Below, one piece after another: positions 1-9,020 of a stretch of 64,000 nucleotides of DNA (position 1 is its first letter; every line of letters starts with the position of its first letter). The stretch spans positions 162,247 to 226,246 of the forward strand of contig JAFRGL010000025.1 of the NCBI GenBank assembly GCA_017433825.1. Reading direction: 5' to 3'. Both the position numbers and the translations under genes were made by a program. Origin of the DNA: Eubacterium sp. Lineage in GTDB: Bacteria > Bacillota > Clostridia > Lachnospirales > Lachnospiraceae. Under the pieces are notes generated by a model. That model was not told where the DNA came from, made no database searches, and saw only the letters and a list, made by a program, of their open reading frames with translations.

Positions 1-379
1 CCGCCTGCTCCTCTCCCACCAGGGAAATGGCCAGCGGCAGGCCGAAAAGCGCCAGGTTGCTCCGGAAAATGCCCTGGATAACTGCGCCCCTCTTCGGATT
101 CTCTTTAATATGCCTTGGAACGACGATCATCAGGATAACGAAAAGGGCCGTCAGGGAAAGATAACCGTACAGCACCAGTTTCCCGTTGAAGGCTGCTTTC
201 AAATCCGTTGTTGCCGTGCTTTTAAACAGGGAAAACGGCAGGAACACTTTAAAGCACAGGCTGTTAATCACCTTCAGCACACGGTCGTCATACAGGTTCA
301 GCCTTCTTAAAACCCAGCCAAGCACCATAAAGCAGAAAAGCGGCAGGACGGCATTTAATGATATAATCAGATTTTCCAT
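1..379 (-). CDS. AEC (auxin efflux carrier) family transporter, N-terminal part
   Basis: Reading the minus strand from the ATG at 379 gives about 126 residues before the window edge, so the 3' part is missing. The protein starts with a hydrophobic segment (residues 4-24), has a second hydrophobic stretch near residues 75-90, and then a motif close to QGIFRSNLALFGLPLA, which is typical of AEC/malonate-type permeases (10 membrane spans, export or uptake of small organic acids or amphipathic molecules). The start lies 18 bases downstream of the RNase E/G stop, so it is probably the last visible gene of the histidine operon. Family assignment is good; the substrate is unknown. Confidence 0.8.
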   Translation of the reverse strand, partial: MENLIISLNAVLPLFCFMVLGWVLRRLNLYDDRVLKVINSLCFKVFLPFSLFKSTATTDLKAAFNGKLVLYGYLSLTALFVILMIVVPRHIKENPKRGAVIQGIFRSNLALFGLPLAISLVGEEQA

Positions 380-397
380 GGATGTCGGTATGCCTTT

Positions 398-1594
398 CTA
401 TCCCTGCAGCTGCTCTTTCAGGGATTTTCTGGATTTCCTGCGGGTTATTTCCATGATGCCAAGCCTGGTGATATCCACCACATTCGTCTTGACCGGGTCG
501 GACGCAAAGCCTGCGGCCATCGTGTCCAGAAGCTCCTGCTCCTGGCCTTTCGCGGTCATGTTGATGAAATCCACCAGTATCGTCCCGGACAGATTCCGCA
601 GACGTATCTGCGCAGAGATTTCCCTCGCCGCCTCCATATTCACCTTGTGAAAATCTTCCTTGCGGAAGGTTTTCTTAACCAGCTTTCCGGTATTTACGTC
701 AATGCAGACAAATGCTTCCGTCTGCTGGATGACAATGGAAGCGCCGGAGGGAAGCCAGACCTTCTCGGAGGTGCAGTGATCCAGAAGAGTCGAAAACTTG
801 TGCAGGCGGTAAAGTTCCACCATGCTGTCCGAGTAAAATGAAAGCCTGCTGGACAGTTCCGGATGGTTGTCCTCGATATACAGCCTTAGTTCCTCATAGA
901 CTTCCGCGTCATCCGTTGTAATACGGAAGCCTTCTTCCGCCGCGGAACGCACGAGCATCTCCGTCCAGGGATTCTTCCTCCTGTACAGGCAGGTGCCCCA
1001 GGGACGGGATACGCCGATCCTCGTGATGTATTCCAGCTTCTCAGTCAGCGCATTTACATCCGAAATCAGGTCTTCCCTTGCAGCGGATGCGGCATTTGTC
1101 CGGATCACATAGGAGAACCTGTCGGACAGGGATGCATCCGATAGCACCGCCTTCAGCTCTTCCTTCGTCTCGGCAGAGAGCTTTTTGGAAAAGAATATCC
1201 CCTGTGCGTCGGTACCGGCCACCACATACCTGCCTTTTACGGAAAGATTCGCCGAAAGCCGCGTTCTTTTTGTTTTCACGGCATCCGTAACGACCTGCAC
1301 CAGAAGCTCGCTTTCGGGTTTCAGCTGCCTGTCTTTGCCCGAGTATTTAATCACCGCGTTTTCCGCGTCCTTAAAGGGCAGATAACCGGTTTCACCCTCT
1401 GAAAAGCGTACAAAAAAGCCTCCCGTCGTATCCGAACGGGATTCTATATGCCCCACGTAAATATTGTCAAGTTTGCTTTCGCTGCCGATAAAGCTTACAT
1501 CGATTTCAGCAGGCCTTCCGTTTCTCGTCAGGACGGAAACGCGGGCCGGTTTCTCATGGATGGGCATATCGGCAACAATGAGTCTGGTTTCCAA
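398..1594 (-). CDS. rng: Ribonuclease E/G family endoribonuclease
   Basis: This is a 398-residue single-strand-specific endoribonuclease acting in RNA turnover and rRNA processing. An S1-like domain lies around residues 35-120. The catalytic core follows, with Asp299, Asn301 (IDVN) and Asp342 (VDFIN); the spacing equals that of Asp303, Asn305 and Asp346 in E. coli RNase E. The protein ends soon after the core, so the CPxC zinc-link that helps RNase E tetramerise is absent and no degradosome scaffold is present. The start is TTG directly after the DUF2344 stop codon; a GGGGAG about nine bases upstream supports it. It is the third gene of the radical SAM - DUF2344 - rng set found in many Clostridia. 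Confidence 0.9.
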   Translation of the reverse strand: METRLIVADMPIHEKPARVSVLTRNGRPAEIDVSFIGSESKLDNIYVGHIESRSDTTGGFFVRFSEGETGYLPFKDAENAVIKYSGKDRQLKPESELLVQVVTDAVKTKRTRLSANLSVKGRYVVAGTDAQGIFFSKKLSAETKEELKAVLSDASLSDRFSYVIRTNAASAAREDLISDVNALTEKLEYITRIGVSRPWGTCLYRRKNPWTEMLVRSAAEEGFRITTDDAEVYEELRLYIEDNHPELSSRLSFYSDSMVELYRLHKFSTLLDHCTSEKVWLPSGASIVIQQTEAFVCIDVNTGKLVKKTFRKEDFHKVNMEAAREISAQIRLRNLSGTILVDFINMTAKGQEQELLDTMAAGFASDPVKTNVVDITRLGIMEITRRKSRKSLKEQLQG

Positions 1595-2281
1595 TTAAAA
1601 ATTCTCCCCAAGTTCGGCAAGCGGCAGCAGGCGTCCATTTTGGGACGCGTAGAGCTCTTTCCTGTGGATTCCGCTTACCGGCGGTAAATTATCCATAATA
1701 TGGTTTTTGAAGGCTTCTGCGGCAAGCTCGGGCCTTAAGTGATGCACACTGCCCGCGGACAGAAGCATATACAGCTTTCCGTCCGGCAGAAGCTTCATTT
1801 CATATATCCAGGGACGGATATTTACGGTTTCCTCATGCCTCTTGGTCTTTTTCACCACTTCAATCGTATCGAGGGCAAGGAAAACTTTCAGCTTCTCTTC
1901 CGTATCGTCCGGAAGTTCTTCCGTAAAGGATACTTCGTAATCCGAAGCCGCCACCACCGTCATGCATTTGGAAGCCTTGTCCTCCGGTACCTTTCTTATG
2001 CTTAAGACTGCAAAGCCTTCCGCCTGGGTTTCATTCATTTTCCTTATTAGTTCGTCCGCAGGCGGGGCGGAATTCACGTCCAGATCGAAATACTCCCCGT
2101 CGCTGGTCATTCCAACGCCCAGGGGAAGCGCAAAGGACATCAGCATATGCGGTGAAAAGCCTGCGGAAAAGGCCACGTCCACATCACAGCGGCGCAGCAC
2201 TTTCTGGAAATACCGCATCACATCCAGATGGCTGACGTATTTCATCAGGCCGTTTTTCGAAAATTTAATCCTGATTCTCAT
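1595..2281 (-). CDS. TIGR03936 / DUF2344 radical SAM-associated protein
   Basis: A 228-residue protein whose start resembles DUF2344 (MRIRIKFSKNG, then SHLDVMRYFQKVLRR, then AGFSPHMLMSFALPLGVG). In many Firmicutes this domain is a separate gene following a TIGR03960 radical SAM protein, and in others it is fused to it. Here the ATG lies 17 bases inside the end of the radical SAM gene, so the two are translationally coupled and the products probably act together, perhaps on RNA or ribosomes given the neighbouring RNase. The biochemical role is not established. Confidence 0.85.
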   Translation of the reverse strand: MRIRIKFSKNGLMKYVSHLDVMRYFQKVLRRCDVDVAFSAGFSPHMLMSFALPLGVGMTSDGEYFDLDVNSAPPADELIRKMNETQAEGFAVLSIRKVPEDKASKCMTVVAASDYEVSFTEELPDDTEEKLKVFLALDTIEVVKKTKRHEETVNIRPWIYEMKLLPDGKLYMLLSAGSVHHLRPELAAEAFKNHIMDNLPPVSGIHRKELYASQNGRLLPLAELGENF

Positions 2282-4133
2282 AGCACACCCCGCAGCCGTA
2301 TTTCCGGGCGCCGCAGCCTGCGCAGCTTTCCCTGCAGTTCGGCGTCACAATGCCTTCTTTTGCTTTTTCCCACTCCCTGGCAAGGAACTGCCTTGAAATG
2401 CCCAGGTGGATGAAATCCCAGGGCAGCAGTTCATCCGTATTTCTTTCCCTGAAAACATAGAAGCCCGGATCAATGCCGCAGTCTGCAAACGCTTTATCCC
2501 AGTATTCTTTCCGGTAGCCTTCGCCCCAGGCGTCAAATACCGCACCGTTTCTGTAGGCGGCCTCGATCACGTCCGCCAGTCTCCTGTCGCCCCTGGCAAA
2601 GACGCCCTCCAGCACAGAGACGTCCGCTTCATGGTATTTGTAGCGGATGCTCTTCTGGTTGAGCTGCGCCTTGATATCGGATTTCAGGAAATATGCTTTT
2701 GAAAGGAAGGTTTCCGCGTCATTCATGGACGCCCACTGGAAAGGCGTAAAAGGCTTCGGCACGAAAAAGGAAGTGCTGACGGTAATCTCGCATTTGCCGT
2801 TCCTCTGGTCCTTCGGTATCTCATAGTAGGCCTTCGCGATCTGTTCCGCGAGCGCGGAAATACCTTTAATATCTTCCGTGGTTTCAAAAGGCAGGCCCAG
2901 CATGAAATACAGCTTTACCTTGTTCCAGCCGCCTTTAAAGGCCTCATTGGCGCCGGAGAGAATCTCTTCTTCCGTCAGCCCTTTATTAATGATATCCCTC
3001 ATGCGCTGTGTACCTGCCTCCGGCGCGAAGGTAAGGCTGGATTTTTTGATATCCTGTACCTTATTCATCACATCCAGCGAAAAGGCGTCTATACGCAGGG
3101 AAGGCAGCGAAATATTGATGCCCTTGTCCGGACAGACGTCCATCAGGTGGCTTAACAGGTCCGGCAGCAAATCGTAGTCGCTGGAAGAAAGGGAGCTTAA
3201 GGAAATTTCCTCGTAACCGGTATTCTTTATCAGTTCGTCCGCCAGGGACCTTACGCGATCCAGCGGTTTTTCACGGAGCGGCCGGTAAATATAGCCGGCC
3301 TGGCAGAAACGGCAGCCGCGGATGCAGCCGCGCTGGATTTCCAGCACTATCCTGTCCTGGGTTGCCTTCGCAAACGGGATAACGGGTTTTACCGGATAGA
3401 AGGAATCCGCGAAATCCTTTACCAGAACCTTTTCAACCACGGCAGGGACTCCCTCCCTGACAGGCGCAAAGGAAGCCAGCGTACCGTCGTCATTGTAGGA
3501 AGCTTCATAGAAGGAAGGCACATAGATACCGGGGATCTGCGCGGCCTTAAAGAGAAATTCTTCCCTGGAAAGGCCTTCTTTTTTCGCATCCTTGTATTCA
3601 TCCAGAAGCCTGCGGTAGCTGATTTCGCCTTCCCCGATGTAGAAAAGGTCAAAAAACGGCGCAATCGGTTCCGGATTGCAGGAACAGATGCCTCCGCCGA
3701 TGACCAGCGGATGGTCCCAGGTCCGGTCCGCAGCGCGTAAGGGAATCTGCGAAAGCTCCAGAAGCTGCAGGATATTCGTATACGCCATCTCATAGGACAG
3801 GGAAATACCGAGGAAGTCGAAATTCTTCACCGGTTCCTGGGATTCCAGGGCAAAGAGCGGAATTTTTTTGTCACGCAGGATTCTGTCCAGGTCAAACCAG
3901 GGTGAAAATACCCTTTCGCACCAAACGTCTTCCCACGAATTGAACATGCTGTACAGTATCTGCAGGCCTAAGTTGGACATGCCGATTTCGTAAATATCCG
4001 GAAACGCCAAACAGAAGCGGATTTGCGCCGCCTCTGTTTTCGACTTCATTACCGAATTGAATTCTCCGCCTATATACCGCTCCGGTTTTTCGACGGACAG
4101 CAGTATATCATGGCTTAAAGCGGATTCTCTCAT
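2265..4133 (-). CDS. TIGR03960 family B12-binding-like radical SAM protein
   Basis: A 622-residue protein with an N-terminal Rossmann-like region related to B12-binding domains (residues about 1-230) and a radical SAM barrel whose cluster motif is CIRGCRFC (CX3CX2C). A cysteine-rich C-terminus (CRESCAGCGARKYGCGVC) may hold a further metal site. The family is widespread in Clostridia and always travels with DUF2344; the substrate is unknown. It starts three bases after the hisIE stop, so it is co-transcribed with the histidine genes. Confidence in the family is high, in any specific reaction low. Confidence 0.88.
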   Translation of the reverse strand: MRESALSHDILLSVEKPERYIGGEFNSVMKSKTEAAQIRFCLAFPDIYEIGMSNLGLQILYSMFNSWEDVWCERVFSPWFDLDRILRDKKIPLFALESQEPVKNFDFLGISLSYEMAYTNILQLLELSQIPLRAADRTWDHPLVIGGGICSCNPEPIAPFFDLFYIGEGEISYRRLLDEYKDAKKEGLSREEFLFKAAQIPGIYVPSFYEASYNDDGTLASFAPVREGVPAVVEKVLVKDFADSFYPVKPVIPFAKATQDRIVLEIQRGCIRGCRFCQAGYIYRPLREKPLDRVRSLADELIKNTGYEEISLSSLSSSDYDLLPDLLSHLMDVCPDKGINISLPSLRIDAFSLDVMNKVQDIKKSSLTFAPEAGTQRMRDIINKGLTEEEILSGANEAFKGGWNKVKLYFMLGLPFETTEDIKGISALAEQIAKAYYEIPKDQRNGKCEITVSTSFFVPKPFTPFQWASMNDAETFLSKAYFLKSDIKAQLNQKSIRYKYHEADVSVLEGVFARGDRRLADVIEAAYRNGAVFDAWGEGYRKEYWDKAFADCGIDPGFYVFRERNTDELLPWDFIHLGISRQFLAREWEKAKEGIVTPNCRESCAGCGARKYGCGVCYENQD

Positions 4134-4136
4134 GCA

Positions 4137-5387
4137 TTACCGCCGGGCAAGTTCCCTTGTGATCTCTTCCCAGCTTACCTCCTTTTCGGACATCAGCACA
4201 CACAAATGATACAGAAGGTCCGAAATTTCATAAATCATTTCCTGACGATCGGGATTCTTGGCCGCGATAATTACTTCAGCGCATTCTTCCCCCACCTTTT
4301 TCAGGATTTTGTCAATGCCTTTGTCAAACAGATAGTTGGTATAGGAGCCTTCCTTCGGATGGGCCTTCCGGTCTTCGATTACTTCCATCAGTTCCGTAAT
4401 GACTGCGCCGGGATTCTTCCGGAATGCGGTATCCTTTACAATCTCCCGGAAGAAACAGCTCCGGCTGCCGGTATGGCAGGCGGCTCCTACCTGCTTGACC
4501 TTCGCAAGCAGGGTGTCATTGTCGCAGTCCAGGGACATGGCCTTCACATACTGGAAATGCCCGGAGGTCTCCCCCTTCACCCACAGGGACTGCCGGCTTC
4601 TGGAATAATACGTCATCTTTCCGGTTTTTAAGGTAAGATTGAATGACTCTTCATTCATCCATGCCATCATCAGGACGCTTCCGTCCTTCACATCCGTGAC
4701 AATACAGGGAATCAGGCCTGCTTCATTTACCTTAAAATCTGAAAATGCAATGGGGCTTTCGAACACATTTACGTCAAGGCCGTTTTCCTTCAATGCCTGT
4801 TTTACAGCCATAATGTCCGTATCCGCAAGGAAATTCGCACAGATACCGGCGTTATTTTCATCCGAAAGCACAGAGAAATTGCTTTCTGACAGGCCGTAGA
4901 AGATGCTGGGCAGAAGCCTGTCCGCCTCTACGGCATCCCTGGTATCCCCGGTGGTCATGATCAGACTGAAGCTTCCTGCAATCAGTTCCCGGAAGGGCAA
5001 GTAAGTTTCATAACTGTCCGGATAGGCAATCAGCCTTTCCGCGCCAAACCGTTTGGATACTTCAAGGATAAGCTCCGGCGGTGTCTCCGGATGAATGACA
5101 AAGACAGCCTTTTCACAACCGGCATAGAGTATCTTTTTGATATCTTCCAGCCTGTGGGAACGCACGGAGGCATAGACCGGCACATCCAGTTCATTGCAAA
5201 GGGTCCGCAGAATGGAAATGGCGAAATCCGCCTGTTCGTCATCCGCCGGATTGGCGTAGATGTACAGCGCGTCTGCGCCGGAATCCGCGGCCCTGCCCGC
5301 CATCTCAATCACTTTATGCACCTTGCCCGGTTCCTCGGGATGGCTGAAGTCCTTCAGATATATGCTTGGAATCAGAAGTTTTTTCAT
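4137..5387 (-). CDS. hisIE: HisIE with an N-terminal HisA/HisF-like TIM barrel
   Basis: A 416-residue three-part protein for histidine steps 2 and 3. Residues about 1-210 resemble a HisA/HisF phosphate-binding barrel, but the position of the first catalytic aspartate (IPCLD in HisF) is Tyr10 (LIPSIY). Residues about 215-315 are phosphoribosyl-AMP cyclohydrolase, with DCDND at 287-291 for magnesium and Cys304 and Cys311 as likely zinc ligands. Residues about 330-416 are phosphoribosyl-ATP pyrophosphatase, with [13 protein letters not shown] (366-378) and EISDLLYHL. Ordinary HisIE proteins are about 200 residues. The barrel is probably a structural or regulatory remnant. The gene starts two bases after the hisB stop. 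Confidence 0.92.
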   Translation of the reverse strand: MKKLLIPSIYLKDFSHPEEPGKVHKVIEMAGRAADSGADALYIYANPADDEQADFAISILRTLCNELDVPVYASVRSHRLEDIKKILYAGCEKAVFVIHPETPPELILEVSKRFGAERLIAYPDSYETYLPFRELIAGSFSLIMTTGDTRDAVEADRLLPSIFYGLSESNFSVLSDENNAGICANFLADTDIMAVKQALKENGLDVNVFESPIAFSDFKVNEAGLIPCIVTDVKDGSVLMMAWMNEESFNLTLKTGKMTYYSRSRQSLWVKGETSGHFQYVKAMSLDCDNDTLLAKVKQVGAACHTGSRSCFFREIVKDTAFRKNPGAVITELMEVIEDRKAHPKEGSYTNYLFDKGIDKILKKVGEECAEVIIAAKNPDRQEMIYEISDLLYHLCVLMSEKEVSWEEITRELARR

Positions 5388-5389
5388 TT

Positions 5390-5980
5390 TTAAAGTTTTC
5401 CTTTGGTGGATAATACGCCGGTGATACGCGGATCAATCTGTGTCGCGGCATCCAGGGCTTTCGCGAATGCCTTGAATATGACCTCGCAGATATGGTGGCT
5501 GTTTTCACCGGAAAGCAGCCGGATGTGCAGGTTCATCGGACAGGAATAGGAAACCGCATAGAAAAATTCCTTTACCATCTCCGTATGCATCGAACCCACC
5601 ATCTCCGTGGGAAATGTAACGTCAAAGGAGAAATACGGTCTTCCGCAAAGATCGATGGCAACCAGCGCGAGGCATTCGTCCATCGGAATGACAGCGCTGC
5701 CGTAACGTCTGATGCCTTTCTTGTCCCCGATGGCGGCAAGAAGGGCCTGGCCGATGGCGATACCCGCATCCTCGACGGAATGATGGTCATCCACTTCCAA
5801 ATCGCCTTTTACCGTTACTTCCATATCGGTAAAGCTGTGCTTTGCAAGTTCAAACAGCATATGATCGAAGAAACCGATGCCGGTATCAATCTTCGCTTCC
5901 CCGGTACCGTCCAGGTTCAGCTTTACGTCGATATCGGTCTCGCCGGTGGTTCTTTTAATGGCTGCCTTGCGATCACTCAT
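5390..5980 (-). CDS. hisB: Imidazoleglycerol-phosphate dehydratase
   Basis: A 196-residue monofunctional HisB converting imidazole glycerol phosphate to imidazole acetol phosphate. It shows the paired manganese motifs [28 protein letters not shown] and, in the second half, [18 protein letters not shown] longer frame begins with TTG at 5998, but the ATG at 5980 has an excellent AAGGAGAG seven bases upstream and matches the usual family start, so I use it. It overlaps the end of hisD by eight bases. No HisB-N phosphatase domain is present. Confidence 0.95.
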   Translation of the reverse strand: MSDRKAAIKRTTGETDIDVKLNLDGTGEAKIDTGIGFFDHMLFELAKHSFTDMEVTVKGDLEVDDHHSVEDAGIAIGQALLAAIGDKKGIRRYGSAVIPMDECLALVAIDLCGRPYFSFDVTFPTEMVGSMHTEMVKEFFYAVSYSCPMNLHIRLLSGENSHHICEVIFKAFAKALDAATQIDPRITGVLSTKGKL

Positions 5981-7280
5981 TTGCTTTCTCTCCTTCAAAT
6001 CTTACTTTAATGGAATTGGCATGGGCATCCAGTTTTTCGCTTAAGGCGAATTTCTCGATATCCGTATGCACAGCCTTTAACGCTTCCTTCGAATAGTATA
6101 TCACACTTGACTTCTTTACGAAATCCTCAACGCACAAAGCGGAGAAAAATCTTGCGGTACCGCTGGTGGGCAGGATATGGTTCGGCCCGGCGAAATAATC
6201 GCCAAGCGGCTCACTGGAGTATTCTCCGAGGAAAATGGCGCCTGCGTTGCGTATCTTTGTCATCAGCTCAAAAGGATTGGCTGTGACGATTTCCAGATGC
6301 TCCGGCGCAATTTCATTGGCGTAGTCACAGGCTTCTTCCAGGTCTTCCGTGATGATAATCAGGGAATGCTCCCCGACGGATTTTTCCAGTATGCTTTTCC
6401 TGCTCAGCACGTTCATAAAGCCGTCGATTTCAGCATTTACTTTTTCCGCAAGGGTGAGGGACGGCGTAATCAGTATGGCCGAAGCCATCTCGTCATGTTC
6501 TGCCTGGGAAAGAAGGTCCGCCGCCACGAACCTGGGATTGGCGGTATCATCCGCAATTACCAGGATTTCGGAAGGACCGGCGATGGAATCAATGCTCACA
6601 TTGCCGTAAACTGCCTTCTTCGCCAGGGCCACGTAAATATTTCCGGGACCCACGATTTTATCTACCCTCGGAATGCTCTCCGTACCGTAAGCCAGGGCCG
6701 CAATTGCCTGCGCACCGCCTGCCTTGTAAATTTTGTCGACCCCGGCGATATCAGCGGTAACCAGGACGGCCGGATTGATATTGCCGTCCGCATCCGGAGG
6801 CGTCATCATGATGATTTCCGAAACACCTGCCGCCTTTGCCGGCAGTACATTCATCAGTACCGATGAAGGATAAAAGGCTTTGCCGCCGGGAACATAGACG
6901 CCGGCTTTGGCCATCGGGATAACCTTTTGCCCGAGGAAGATGCCGTTTTCCTTTGTGGTAAACCAGCTGTTCTGCACCTGTTTGATATGAAAATCGTAAA
7001 TATTGTCCCTGGCCTTCTTAATGACTTCCACCAGGCTGTCATCCACTTTGCCGTAAGCTGCCCGGATTTCCTCCTCCGTTACCTGAATGGTTTCTGCAGT
7101 CATTTTTGCCTTGTCAAATTTCTCCGTGTAGGAAAAAAGCGCTTTGTCGCCTTCCTCTTTGACGGCATTTACGATAACGGCAACCGCATCTTCAAACTCT
7201 TTCTGGCTGTCCGTCCCGCGGCCCAGCAGCGTTTTAACCACGGCTTCCTTTGTATAGTCTTTTGCATTAAATATGTTCAT
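5973..7280 (-). CDS. hisD: Histidinol dehydrogenase
   Basis: A 435-residue zinc enzyme that makes the last two NAD-dependent oxidations from histidinol to histidine. Recognisable stretches are VPGGKAFYPSSVLMN, VGPGNIYVALAKKAVYG, IAGPSEILVIAD and SQAEHDEMASA; the conserved histidine in APEHLEI is near the C-terminal third. The frame could be extended upstream, but ATG at 7280 fits the family start and leaves 13 bases to the hisZG stop. It overlaps hisB by eight bases, consistent with coupled translation. Confidence 0.95.
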   Translation of the reverse strand: MNIFNAKDYTKEAVVKTLLGRGTDSQKEFEDAVAVIVNAVKEEGDKALFSYTEKFDKAKMTAETIQVTEEEIRAAYGKVDDSLVEVIKKARDNIYDFHIKQVQNSWFTTKENGIFLGQKVIPMAKAGVYVPGGKAFYPSSVLMNVLPAKAAGVSEIIMMTPPDADGNINPAVLVTADIAGVDKIYKAGGAQAIAALAYGTESIPRVDKIVGPGNIYVALAKKAVYGNVSIDSIAGPSEILVIADDTANPRFVAADLLSQAEHDEMASAILITPSLTLAEKVNAEIDGFMNVLSRKSILEKSVGEHSLIIITEDLEEACDYANEIAPEHLEIVTANPFELMTKIRNAGAIFLGEYSSEPLGDYFAGPNHILPTSGTARFFSALCVEDFVKKSSVIYYSKEALKAVHTDIEKFALSEKLDAHANSIKVRFEGEKANE

Positions 7281-7293
7281 GTTTACAGATACC

Positions 7294-8946
7294 TCATTTC
7301 GAAATCTGCTGTTTGACAGCCGCAATCAGCATGGAAATCCGTTTGTCTTCCATCTTCATGCTGACAGGGTTGACGATCATCCGGGCGGAAAGGGAAAGGA
7401 TTTCTTCCAGTACGGAAAGCCCGTTATCCCTTAAGGTCTTGCCTGTCTCCACGATATCCACGATGACATCGGAAAGGCCCACGATGGGAGCCAGCTCGAT
7501 GGAACCGTTCAGTTTGATGAGTTCCACAGTCTGGTTTTTCTTCTTGTGGAAATAATCCCTGGCGATAACCGGGTATTTCGTGGCCACCTTTATCAGGCTC
7601 CCGGAATTCAGGGAAGCCCTCGCTGTTTCAGGTCCGCAGACACACATACGGCATTTGCCGAATTTAAGATCCAGCACTTCATAGACATTCCTGCCTTCCT
7701 CCAGCAGGGTATCCTTGCCTACAATACCGATATCCGCCGCGCCGTATTCCACGAAAGTGGGAACGTCCGGACCTTTTGCCAGGAAAAATTTCAGCCGGTA
7801 TTCTTCATTGACAAAGATAAGCTTCCTGGTATCCGGGTCGGAAAATTCCTCACAGGTAATGCCGGCAGCTTCCAGGATTTTCATGGTCTTGTCAGCCAGC
7901 CTGCCTTTCGGAAGCGCGATGGTCAGATACCGCATGCCGTCTCCTGCTGTCTCTTCCGCTTCTTCCTTCTGTCCCTGAAATACGGCCAGAATAGCGTCCA
8001 TGGAAGCAGTCAGGCCTATGGCGGGCCCGTTTTTCCCGAATTTTTCAAGGAAATGATCGTACCGGCCTCCCTTGATGACCGCATCCCCGGTGCCGTAGGT
8101 AAGCGCATTGAAAATAATGCCGGTGTAATAGGTATAATCACTGAGCATGCCGAAATCGAAAACAATGTATTTTTCGCATCCGGCATCCCTGCACAGCGCA
8201 TAAAGCTCTTTCAGCCTCTGGACGGCTTCTTTGGCAGCCGCATTGTCCGTCAGCTCATTTGCCTTGTCCAGGACTTCTTCCCCGCCCAAAAGCATAGGCA
8301 GGGCCAGAAATGTCTTCTTCAGGCTCTCCGGCATCTCCAGGGATTCGATTATCTCCTGCGCGCCGAACTGGTTCTTCTGGGTAAGCATGCTGCGAAGCTC
8401 ATCCACTGTTTCGGCAGGAAGCGATGCTTCTTCGGCGAGGGCTTTAAAATACGCCACATTGCCTATGCTGACACGGAAGTTCAGGATGCCGCAGGACTTC
8501 ATAATCTCGCAGGCGAGGCGGATAAGCTCCGCGTCGGCCGCGACGGTATCGTCATTGATAAGCTCCACGCCCATCTGCATGCTTTCTTTAAGCTTGCCCT
8601 TGAAATTTGTACTGTTCAAAAATACGCTGCCCTTGTAGCACAGACGTATCGGCGTCTCCACATCCTGGAAATACATGGCCGCAGCCCTGGCAACCGCCGG
8701 GGTGAAATCAGGCCTTAAAACCAGTGTATGACCTTCCTTATCCACAAGCTTGAACAAATCAGAGGTATGGGCCGTACCCTTGTCCTTGTCGAATACGGGG
8801 ATAAATTCAAAAGACGGCGTCTGGATAAAACGGTAGCCGAAGGATTTGAACAGGCTGTCCACCTGGCCGGAAAGATACTCCAGCTGTTCGTATTCGCTTC
8901 CGTAAATATCCCGGACGCCCTCCGGCTTCTGGTATAAAATCTTCAT
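7294..8946 (-). CDS. hisZG: HisZ-HisG fusion: ATP phosphoribosyltransferase with regulatory domain
   Basis: A 550-residue fusion. Residues 1 to about 323 form HisZ, a class II histidyl-tRNA synthetase-like domain (LRPDFTPAVARAAA motif 2 region, GGRYDHFL near 293) that is required for activity and histidine feedback. After an acidic linker (about 324-337), residues 338-550 are short-form HisG (LTIALPKGRLADKT; DIGIVGKDTLLEEG; a PRPP-binding region near DVIVDIVETGKTLRDNGL). HisG-S and HisZ are normally separate subunits of a hetero-octamer; here the stoichiometry is fixed at 1:1. This is the first histidine gene after the promoter at 8993-9020. Confidence 0.93.
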   Translation of the reverse strand: MKILYQKPEGVRDIYGSEYEQLEYLSGQVDSLFKSFGYRFIQTPSFEFIPVFDKDKGTAHTSDLFKLVDKEGHTLVLRPDFTPAVARAAAMYFQDVETPIRLCYKGSVFLNSTNFKGKLKESMQMGVELINDDTVAADAELIRLACEIMKSCGILNFRVSIGNVAYFKALAEEASLPAETVDELRSMLTQKNQFGAQEIIESLEMPESLKKTFLALPMLLGGEEVLDKANELTDNAAAKEAVQRLKELYALCRDAGCEKYIVFDFGMLSDYTYYTGIIFNALTYGTGDAVIKGGRYDHFLEKFGKNGPAIGLTASMDAILAVFQGQKEEAEETAGDGMRYLTIALPKGRLADKTMKILEAAGITCEEFSDPDTRKLIFVNEEYRLKFFLAKGPDVPTFVEYGAADIGIVGKDTLLEEGRNVYEVLDLKFGKCRMCVCGPETARASLNSGSLIKVATKYPVIARDYFHKKKNQTVELIKLNGSIELAPIVGLSDVIVDIVETGKTLRDNGLSVLEEILSLSARMIVNPVSMKMEDKRISMLIAAVKQQISK

Positions 8947-8992
8947 GGTAATCCGTAATTCCTTTATTATTCATGCACTTTACTGTGCTACC

Positions 8993-9020
8993 ATGCTACC
9001 ACATTAAATTATTTTGTCAA
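8993..9020 (-). promoter_or_regulatory. Promoter of the histidine operon
   Basis: On the minus strand TTGACA (9015-9020) and TAGCAT (8993-8998) are separated by 16 bases. The -35 box overlaps the recU stop codon. The -10 lies in a direct repeat of GGTAGCA (complement of 8986-8992 and 8994-9000), which could be an operator. The leader to hisZG is too short (about 40 bases) for a T-box or attenuator, so control is likely at initiation. Confidence 0.6.

Noticed and set aside
7546-8718. Long plus-strand frame of 390 codons opposite hisZG
   Set aside because: It is antisense to a clear HisZ-HisG protein, shows no family features, and has no ribosome site; a by-product of codon bias.
8947-9016. 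T-box leader before the histidine operon
   Set aside because: The gap is only 70 bases with no T-box sequence or terminator/antiterminator pair.
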